Assembly: GCA_035079385.1 (NCBI GenBank)
Contig: JAVHKY010000054.1
Coordinates: forward strand, 5,681,501-5,745,500
Reading direction: 5' to 3'
Source: Aspidiotus rigidus
Lineage: Eukaryota > Arthropoda > Insecta > Hemiptera > Diaspididae
DNA length: 64,000 nucleotides
Under the pieces are notes generated by a model. That model saw only the letters and a list, made by a program, of their open reading frames with translations. It was not told where the DNA came from and made no database searches. Of the stretch, positions 56,920 to 64,000 are shown one piece after another; the stretch's first letter is position 1; every line of letters starts with the position of its first letter. A program made the translations under genes and the position numbers.

Positions 56920-58450
56920 TAAACGAATCCGTTCCTTCAAGTTACGGCTATCCATAATAAACGCGAAAGACGAATACTCCGACGTGGAGTAAAGCATGCA
57001 AACCGCAGAAAAATATAAGACGACGAGCGCTTTCGGTTAATAAACCATCTTCAAGCCTGAAATGAAAGCAACTGACGAACAAGTGAGAAGAACGAGGTAT
57101 TAAGACCGTCCAAACGAGAAATCACGGTGTGAGTCATAAACCAGTTCGATCAGGCCATCTTCCGGAATGTTCGAGTTGAGGACATTGATACCGTCAGTGT
57201 TGAGATGAAGAATTATCTCTATATTCTCGAGGGCGATGCGCTTAAGGTAGGAATTCTCCTTATGGAGGAGGTTTTCGGATCCCTCGCGGAAGCGGTGGCC
57301 ACTGTTTATTAAGTGATCGGCGAAAGGTGACTCCCCTAAGTGTCCCTTCTTCCAAGACTTCAGGTGCTCAGCTCTTCTAACTTTCATTTGGCGGCTGGTC
57401 TCACCAATATAAAAGCCTCCACAATCCACACATTCCAACTTATAAACACCACTCCTCTCATCGACAGGTATGGGGTCCTTCAGTCTCACAAACAACCTCA
57501 AGACTGTGGTAGGGTTGTAAAACGCGGGTCTGAAGCCAAACGGGCGAAGGGCCCGACCCAATTGGAGGGAGAACTTCCCCGGGAAAGGGAGACTGATCCA
57601 ACGCAAACGGCGATCACGGATCGTGTCTCGGGGGAGGGAGGTGGTGGAATCCAGGAGGCCCCTCGTAACTTTCCTCCGAACCATCACGTCGACGTCGACA
57701 TTGACCCCATTCACTCTGGCCAGATGTTTTATTGTGAATAACTCTTTCTTGAAGGCAGACTAACTCAAAGGAATACGCGTCAGTCTGTGAACTAGGCTAT
57801 GAAAGGCAGCCATCTTGTGAGCAACAGGACCGAACGAACCACCGTGGACTAAAACATCGGTTGTAGTATCTTTCCTGTAAATTCCAAACTTATGGATGCC
57901 GTCTATTATAGAGATCGATAAATCCAAAATGTTAATGGAAAATACCCCTATTTCCAACGTAAATTTGATGGAAGGTACCAGGAATTGAGATACCTCAGAA
58001 ACTCACCAAGGAGATCTGGGTGACCAGTCCAGGTACGTAGAACGTCATCAACGTACCTGTGCCAATAGTGAATAATATGATTAAGTAACACCTGGTTCGA
58101 GGAAATGAGGTCAAGTTCAAACTTAGACATGAAAATTTCGGAGATGAGAGAGCCTAGTGGTGATCCAATGGGGATCCCTACTTCATCAGGGAACTCGAAA
58201 AATTTCCCTTCAAATTTACAGTAGTTGGGGGACCAGCAAGTATTCAGAAAATCGAAAAATTCATGAAGCTCATTATGAGGATGTTGGCTTTGACGAGTAG
58301 CTCACCCATACGATGGATAGTAGCAGCCTTAGGAATGTTTGGGAACAAAACAACCACATCGAAAGAGCAGATGGTCGTTCCCGGGGGGAGAATTACATTC
58401 TTGAGGACGTCAGTTAAAGAGGCCGAATTCAAGACCGAATGAGGGGATTC
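56920..58450 (-). mobile_element. Penelope-like retroelement A4, 5'-truncated, inside PLE D
   Basis: A minus-oriented family A copy with the 3' end at 56920. It carries ATG and MDSRNLKERI codons of the start segment on the minus strand (complement of about 56920-56955) and the terminal hairpin. It is truncated near the SPHSV codons at about 58450. AAAAT flanks it at 56915-56919 and 58451-58455, and GATTTT is shared between element and target at the 5' junction. It lies in the same PLE D as A3 but in opposite orientation to A3. Confidence 0.82.
57100..58450 (-). pseudogene. PLE A4 RT/GIY-YIG protein, frameshifted
   Basis: Minus-strand frames in order: DFESPHSVLNSASLTDVLKN and CSFDVVVLFPNIP (58244-58528, the first residues being PLE D); MSKFELDLISSNQVLLNH and HYWHRYVDDVLRTWTG (57948-58130) with an extra codon before HYW; INILDLSISIIDGIHKFGIY (57760-57957); and MNGVNVDVDVMVRRKVTR through SGVYKLECVDCGGFYIGET to the stop at 57100. 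At least three frameshifts separate them. The catalytic YVDD and the GIY-YIG motifs are preserved. Confidence 0.92.
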
Positions 58451-58455
58451 AAAAT

Positions 58456-58620
58456 CTTTGCCATGGAGCATAACCCTGAAACAAAGCGAAAAGTTTCGGC
58501 CATGGGCAGAACTGTAGCTAAGATACAACAGACGTTTTTGCAGCAGTAAAACTGGAGATTAGGCCAAAAGTTGAACTTCAGCCGTGAGAAAAGTTATCAG
58601 TTATAAGTAAGAAGAGGGAA
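58456..58620 (-). pseudogene. PLE D upstream fragment
   Basis: On the minus strand just beyond A4 one frame gives FVSGLCSM and another GK, matching in position the GLCMGSPLS segment that should precede LLTEGFM in PLE D. Upstream codons are unrecognisable. The call rests on position and a few residues. Confidence 0.4.
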
Positions 58621-58627
58621 AGAAACT

Positions 58628-58700
58628 ATGGGTTCTTTAACGAACTCAAACAACGGATACAAGGAATCTGCTTCAAGAAACGAATTGGAAATTCAAAGTC
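58628..58700 (+). repeat. Decayed GGGAACCTGTT-family start
   Basis: ttctttaacgaactcaaac, then ggaatctgcttcaagaaa and ggaaattcaaag resemble the beginning of the short element at 28.8 kb (ttccttaacgaagttaaac, ggaacctgttttatga, gaaaattcaag). Only this end is visible. Confidence 0.4.
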
Positions 58701-61700
58701 GAAATATTATATTTCCAAGTTTCCTTTTATCGAATAAAAAACTTTCACCAATTCTGGAAATCCAATTAACGATCACGTTTCTCAATAGCGACATCACAAC
58801 TTCCTGCTGGCACGCGAAAATAAAGAAACACATCTTCCTACCTAGAGGAAGAAGAGGACGATTGATTCAACTCCCTACTTCTCGAAGACGGTTTTCCCAT
58901 GGGCATGGACTAATAAGTTATTTTGACAGAAAAAGATGTAAGTTCATGATTTTTCACATGTTTCAAAGCTAATTACACAGAGACTGGAGACATTCTGGGT
59001 TGAAAATTGGCAAAAAAGCATGGTTTTTACTTAAGGAAATGCTACAGAATCTTCTCGAATTAGACAGCGTTATTTCATTGGACTAGTCAAGAAAAGGGAG
59101 AAAGCTCCAGTGTTGGGATCGTTTTGGTGAGTGCCAGGCTCAAATCTTACAGAAAAGCGTCCACTTCGGGCGTTTTTCGTTGTTTCATAATCCTCCGTGC
59201 CCCTTAATTAGAACTGCTGCGTACGTTCGCACTTTGACCGACCGATTTTCAATTCCCCAAAATCTTTTCACAAACAAAAAATTCGCGGCGATGTAATTTA
59301 CTCATTTCTAGTAGTCTTTCACGACTCATCATTCAATATGAACATAATCACAATTCAAAAAAAAAAAGTTCACGGAGAGAAACGTCAGCTGATGTGCATC
59401 TGCTTGGGAAAATCACTTCCTTCAGAATATTCTTCATTCGACAAGCATTCATCACACAATATTTTTCTATTGGTCGTGCGTCCCGATTGTAATCATTTTT
59501 TTCTCTCTTTCTCTCGTCCGCTACATCCGCATTCTTTCCAAATCGTTGTTCGAAATTAAAACCCCTCGTGGCGAAGTCGTAAAAAAAAAAGGACAAACTA
59601 ATGAAAGAAAAGTCCGAATTATCGTTTTCATTCCGGATTCCCGTCGAGTCTTATTTTTCTTCGGCCGCAAGATGTGATTTTTCCTCGTTATAAAATAGGT
59701 CTAGAACCTTAATAACGCCAGCTAATAATAACAATAGCAACAAATATTACCTTTCCATTCTGCGCGGTTCCGCTGGTATTAACTTTAAGTCGAATCTAAA
59801 GCTTCGAGTTAGGCAGTACCAGTCACGCGATCTTCAATGGCAGCACGGTTACCCCTATTCAACTTGTCGTATACAATACACACATTGAATAAGGTAGTTG
59901 TTGCTTGCATTGCACCGCGTCTTCTTTCTATTGCCGTGTACACGAACTAATAATAAAATATATACGAAAATACTCGTGCATAATACTGAATATATACACG
60001 GTTGCACGCACACACTAGGGCACACAGATATCAGGAAGACAAATATTTGACGTCGGCTGTCGAAATACATTTATGTATGTATACATGATTAAAATTAAAA
60101 GCAAATTATTTCCCTTCGGTTGTTAAGAAACAATGAATGTTCCTGTAAACTATTACAGGAAAAAGAAGCAAAAAACGACGTAGAGACACGCAGATAGATC
60201 TCTCAGAACTACCACCCACTAAAAGGACTGGTAAGAGAGTGAAAACGACGTTCAAGGGCCCTTCATTACGTACATTGGTCATCACCATCTCTATACTTGT
60301 AAAGGGACACGAACCTAATCTTCATTTCCCATTCGTCGGTGACTTAATTTTTCCGCATTTGATTACTTTATTTGAATCTTTTACGAACACTATCACATAT
60401 GTATGCGCGTATCCGACCTTCAGACTTTGAGTCGAATTTTAATATTATGACGAACTCAGCTTCGAGCGTAGCACTGAACGTCGACTGTATAAGCTCGAGC
60501 ATCAACTTTAAATTAATTTTCCTTTCTGTAGGATGCTTTCAATTGCGTTTTCTCCTCTCGCGTGATACCATTTTGGTTTCACGCTTCAGCTACAATATAA
60601 GAGATAGGGTTAACGAATGAAAAGTACGTGAAATTGTATATGCAACTGAGTAAAAGCTGCCTGTTACTTCATCATTTTAGTTATTCTTAAGCGAAAAAAA
60701 AAAAAAAAAAAAAAATAGACGACGAACATCTTCGAGATAACCTAGTCTTCTCCGCGCTCGGCTGAAGTCGAATCATTCGCGTTCCACGCTGTCGGCGTGC
60801 ACAATTCATTTTAGCATTTTACACGCGCCATTTATACAGTATCTGGCTAAAAGTTAAAGGTTCATAAATGCGAGAAGACCGAAAGCTAATTTAAAACTCA
60901 CGATAATAACTTTTACTTTTTCCAAAATTATCATCTCGTGGCGTCGGCGAGGAAAAATGTACGATATTTTGTACAACGTTCACATTTTTTTTTTTTTTTT
61001 TTCCTGCACCTCATAATCGCTTTTTCGGTCAACTGCGATAGAAATAATAAACTAGCGACTCTCTCGTAATAATTCTCGTACGATTCACTAGTGTTGGAAA
61101 CACATTTTTCCTTTTTAAAATTTGATTCTTCCGAGATAAAACTAGAAATAATGTTGACAATTTGAATTCACCGTAATTTCAGCGAGGATTTATAGGAATC
61201 TTTCACAGGCACATAAATCCAAAATAAGGAGCACGAAATTCTAATAAATGAATTATAGGCAATGTGAAATACGTTATAAAAGAGAGAAATGAAGACAATA
61301 AAAAAAAGTAAACACGCGTGCAGCAACTGGTCTAAGACAAAACATTTGTACTCGTACCTTTGAGTAAGTTTTCTTGGCCAGTTCGCTGTGACCAATGAAA
61401 TTTAGAGAAAAATTAATTAAATTTGAGGATCCTTGAACTCTTACACCGAATGTAAGAATAGTAGGCACAATCTCTCAACGGATCTTGATTATGCCCTGAT
61501 TTGAAGTTTTAACTTGAACTTCATTCGGGATGATTGAGAGACATTTCTCATTCTCGCATCCCCTTCAATGGGTTAATTCCGTATCCAATAAATCGTTTAG
61601 AAACCATTTTTCCACTCGAAGTTGTTTTCAAATTTTCAACTTTAATATTGAAAACAAATTCGCCTCAGACGATACTAGAGTATACTTTTCAATTCAATGG

Positions 61701-62072
61701 GAACTATTTCAAATACTCAATGCAACTCACAGAATTTGTGCCGGAACGTGCCACTACCGCGTTAGGGTGATAAAGTAGCAAAAGGTCCTCATTAACATAC
61801 GTGCTCATTAAAATTGAATTACCTCGAGAAGTAACTAAAAGGGAACCAATTTCTCGAACATATAATTATCTTTCGATTAAGATCATTTTGATACGTAGAT
61901 TTCAAATTTTTGCTACATGATTGCGCTGATAAGGGTGGTTAATACTAGCTCTTCACAGCACGAATACACTTTCAATTGTGACAACTCTTTTGAGCACTTA
62001 ATTCTAGAAGTATAGGAAAGTTGAAATAAATACGGATATTTTCCGTCCTGCCAACAACGAGGTTGGAACGTA
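58701..62072. other. Unannotated non-coding stretch
   Basis: No coding motif or element ends were recognised. A poly-A run lies at 60692-60714 and a poly-T run at 60986-61001. The composition is like the other ordinary intergenic stretches. Confidence 0.45.
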
Positions 62073-62830
62073 GTGATCTACCACCATACTCTGGTGTTAT
62101 TCAATCAGTTTTATCCTGATGAAGAAGAGGACTATCAGTCTGCTCTTGCTCGTCGAGAAGATCTGCATCTGAGTGAAAGAGTTCCTAAGGAAATTGGGGT
62201 TGAAGAATTGGAAAACAAGTTGAAAAAGTACCAAATGCCGATCATGAATATAGAGCGCAACTTGAACACGAAAGATCGGCAAGAGAAAAGGAAAGAGCAG
62301 AAAGGCAGAACTGCTCATCTACAGTTACATTAGAAGGCACCGCTCAGAAAGCGAAACTGAATGACAAAATTAGAAAAAGAGGCCACAGGCTCAGGAAAAA
62401 CTTGACACACAACAGCACTAAGAAATAAAATTAAAGGTATGCAAACAAAAATGAGCAACGCTGAAGCTCCTTACACAGCAAGAAATATGCGGCCAATGTC
62501 TCAGTCCTAAAGCCATTGAGAACACTTCCAGCAGCAACTGGGCAGATTTCTGTCGGAGGTTATCCTGCTAGGCCACTTCTCCACATGCCTCCTCCAGGAA
62601 ACACAGCACCCACAGACGCTACCTCTACTCACATAGAGGAACAAGAGATTTTGGACAATAAGGGCTTTAAATTTCCGATAAGCGACCAAAGAAAGAAAAT
62701 GAGGGTGACGATATATGTAAGAGATGCATCAATGTACACTTTGACAGGAGTAAAGATGATATCGCAGGCTCACAACAACACAGTGGAACAACCCGTCGTC
62801 CTAACCCCTCAAGTTACAGGGCAGCATTGA
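62073..62830 (+). pseudogene. LINE ORF1, N-terminal remnants
   Basis: Two open frames: 62073-62333, rich in Glu, Lys and Arg (EELENKLKKYQMPIMNIERN), likely coiled-coil; and 62516-62830, Pro- and Thr-rich at first (GYPARPLLHMPPPGNTAPTD), then FKFPISDQRKKMRVTIYVRD. Stops separate them. No domain is diagnostic, and the assignment rests on position ahead of the zinc-knuckle region. Confidence 0.5.
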
Positions 62831-63104
62831 TTACCAAACTACCCAAAAGAGTAAACCACGCGTACCCATATCACCTAGTGCATGTAACTGTGACAATCCT
62901 TGAAAAAGTTTTGCTCCTTCCAAGTAATGGGAAATAGTCACTGCAATTCTGTGAGAAAATAAGGTTCTCCAACGTGAAATGGGTGTCCAAAATGCAATAG
63001 AATTCTCCAGCCGTGCTAAAAGACAAGAAGGAGACACTCCTTCAAAAACTTAGTAACTTAGGTTTAGATAGTAAGAAGCAACTTATTCCCTTACTATAAA
63101 TAAA

Positions 63105-63574
63105 AGTTATATGGCATACCATCTGACTATGCTGAACAGGATCTAATTGTAGACATTGAGGGCGTCATGAATCTAAAACCGTCCGCAGTAATTAAAGTCA
63201 AATATAAAGACCTCAACAGAAACAAGTTAGTTATGGTAGTAGTCAAAGGAGACAAATCTCTCTTAGACAAAGCTAGACAAAGGCGAACCATTCAAATGGA
63301 GTACGGTCTACACTGTCGCATTGACATGGAACCCAACCTGATGAAGTGCGCCTCATGCACCCTCAAAAACCACTGTACAGGTATTTCAGCCCTTGTTCTC
63401 CAACAGCATAAAGAGAATGGCGGGTACCTGGATTGTAGATTTTACAACTACAACCTATTGAAGGCAAACCTCCCAAAATCGCGTTGTCGTCCAAGGGCTC
63501 TAGAGACTGGCCAACTAAGCAGATCATGCGAAAGAAGTATATTAGAAATGTACATAGCAAAGGTGATATCCTGA
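63105..63574 (+). pseudogene. LINE ORF1, zinc-knuckle region
   Basis: The frame from about 63105 gives YGIPSDYAEQDLIVDIEGVM, VIKVKYKDLNRNKLVMVVVK, then RIDMEPNLMKCASCTLKNHC. CASCTLKNHCTGIS has the spacing of a CxxCx4Hx4C zinc knuckle with the last Cys replaced by Ser. Such knuckles bind nucleic acid in LINE ORF1 proteins. A later EMYIAKVIS ends at a TGA at 63572-63574. Part of the region after the knuckle may be out of frame. Confidence 0.6.
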
Positions 63575-63580
63575 CGAACA

Positions 63581-64000
63581 ATGGTTAGGATATTACAAAT
63601 TAACACTGAGAAATCAAGGCATTCCATGGAGGTAGCCATTGTAACATCCAATGAGAGAGCCTGCGACATTATTTGCATAACCGAACTACATGCCCTGATG
63701 AATGGGGAAATATGTGGCATTCCAGGATGGAAAGGCATAGCCAACAATAATGCTGCCATCCTGTATAGGAATAATCTCACCAACTGTAATACCTACCAAT
63801 TAAATACAATATACATGATGGCTTTGGAGATGAACAATATGGCCTTAGTCAGTCTTTCCGCACACCTAATTGACACTCCATTCCTCAAGCTGTGACTATT
63901 TGCTGAATCTGACTTTAATTGTCGAACTTTGATGACTAATAGTCTAGAATTACGTCAGAGGGACGAAGATTTCCACCTGCTTTTGAGTCATCTTTGTCTC
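63581..64000 (+). pseudogene. LINE ORF2, endonuclease N-terminus (partial)
   Basis: The Met at 63581 opens MVRILQINTEKSRHSMEVAI, then ACDIICITELHALMN (an exonuclease-endonuclease-phosphatase fold start with its conserved catalytic Asn and Glu positions), GIPGWKGIANNNAAILYRNN and NMALVSLSAHLID. The frame stops at 63895. A second frame continues SDFNCRTLMTNSLELRQRDE, where DFNC corresponds to the GDFN motif. It reaches the window edge, so RT and RNase H would lie beyond. At least one frameshift makes this copy defective. ORF2 is in the same frame as ORF1, after a stop. Confidence 0.72.

Larger units (their letters stand above)
54440..58620 (-). mobile_element. Penelope-like retroelement D, split by two PLE A insertions
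   Basis: Family D is read on the minus strand in three pieces: about 58456-58620 (before the RT catalytic block), 56292-56914 (RT catalytic block and linker) and 54440-54841 (rest of linker and GIY-YIG). A4 lies between the first two pieces and A3 between the last two. Removing A3 and one copy of its duplication leaves a reading frame that continues across the site at NF|RPAF. The 5' end is not defined and no outer target duplication was found. Confidence 0.8.
62073..64000 (+). mobile_element. LINE (R1/I-like) running off the right edge
   Basis: Remnants of an ORF1 (62073-62333, 62516-62830, 63167-63574) are followed seven bases later by an ORF2 that starts like an apurinic endonuclease domain and continues to the window edge. 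Two overlapping or closely spaced ORFs with a zinc-knuckle ORF1 and an endonuclease-first ORF2 is the layout of R1/I/Jockey-type LINEs. The left end is not defined. Confidence 0.75.

Noticed and set aside
58456..58480. Longer target duplication for A4 using acaaagcgaaaag
   Set aside because: It would need internal gaps; AAAAT directly at both junctions is simpler and keeps the PLE D reading in register.

Overview
The window is animal nuclear DNA, most likely from an arthropod (probably an insect). It is AT-rich, with no operons and no bacterial gene layout. Almost every coding stretch belongs to a transposable element. A roughly 1 kb piece of very AT-rich mitochondrial DNA keeps the order cox2 then atp6, as in typical arthropod mitochondria. 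A relic near 16 kb resembles a CXC-type cysteine-rich protein known from predicted arthropod proteins. I found no complete host gene. One 109-bp open stretch with good splice signals at 9.9-10.0 kb may be a host exon.

The dominant theme is Penelope-like retroelements (PLEs), which carry a reverse transcriptase (RT) followed by a GIY-YIG endonuclease. At least eight lineages are present, labelled A to H here. Family A: A1 at 0.7-3.1 kb, A2 at 34.1-36.8 kb, A3 at 54.8-56.3 kb, A4 at 56.9-58.5 kb. Family B: B1 at 29.5-31.0 kb, B2 at 45.8-47.4 kb. Family C is at 26.4-29.4 kb, D at 54.4-58.6 kb, E at 40.2-40.7 kb, F at 25.9-26.2 kb, G at 33.3-33.7 kb and H at 22.9-23.8 kb. All copies are damaged. 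Four of them (A1, A2, B2, E) are head-to-head structures in which an inverted partial copy is joined to a forward partial copy. Several element ends carry the start codon and first codons of the next unit just downstream of a conserved hairpin, so the terminal repeat overlaps the start of the ORF. Elements are nested: A2 lies inside a hAT-like transposon, A3 and A4 lie inside D, and a short inverted-repeat element lies inside C.

Other mobile DNA: two MULE (Mutator-like) transposons with 8-bp target duplications (12.6-14.5 and 44.2-45.3 kb); a hAT-like transposase in two pieces; a pogo/Tigger-type MITE (31.5-32.1 kb) and a more decayed one (18.6-19.1 kb); two foldback elements with inverted repeats (6.7-8.9 kb, carrying the mitochondrial piece, and 15.0-17.4 kb, carrying the CXC relic); a miniature LTR element (TRIM) with 215-bp LTRs differing at one base (48.8-49.4 kb); a short element family ending in GGGAACCTGTT; tRNA-derived SINE heads; a LINE RNase H relic at 10.2 kb; and a LINE with ORF1 remnants and the start of an endonuclease ORF running off the right edge.

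Layout: 0-3 kb tandem duplication and PLE A1; 3-6.7 kb unannotated; 6.7-9.4 kb foldback element with mitochondrial insert and repeats; 9.9-10.4 kb possible exon and LINE relic; 12.6-19.6 kb MULE, foldback, pogo and SINE; 22.9-30.9 kb a run of PLEs; 31.5-37.4 kb pogo MITE and the hAT/PLE nest; 40-42 kb PLE E and two minisatellites; 43.5-49.4 kb repeats, MULE, PLE B2 and TRIM; 52.5-58.7 kb repeats and the PLE D/A nest; 62-64 kb LINE. The 10.4-12.5, 19.6-22.9, 37.4-40.1, 49.4-52.5 and 58.7-62.0 kb intervals look like ordinary non-coding DNA. All identifications come from reading motifs by eye, without database comparison.
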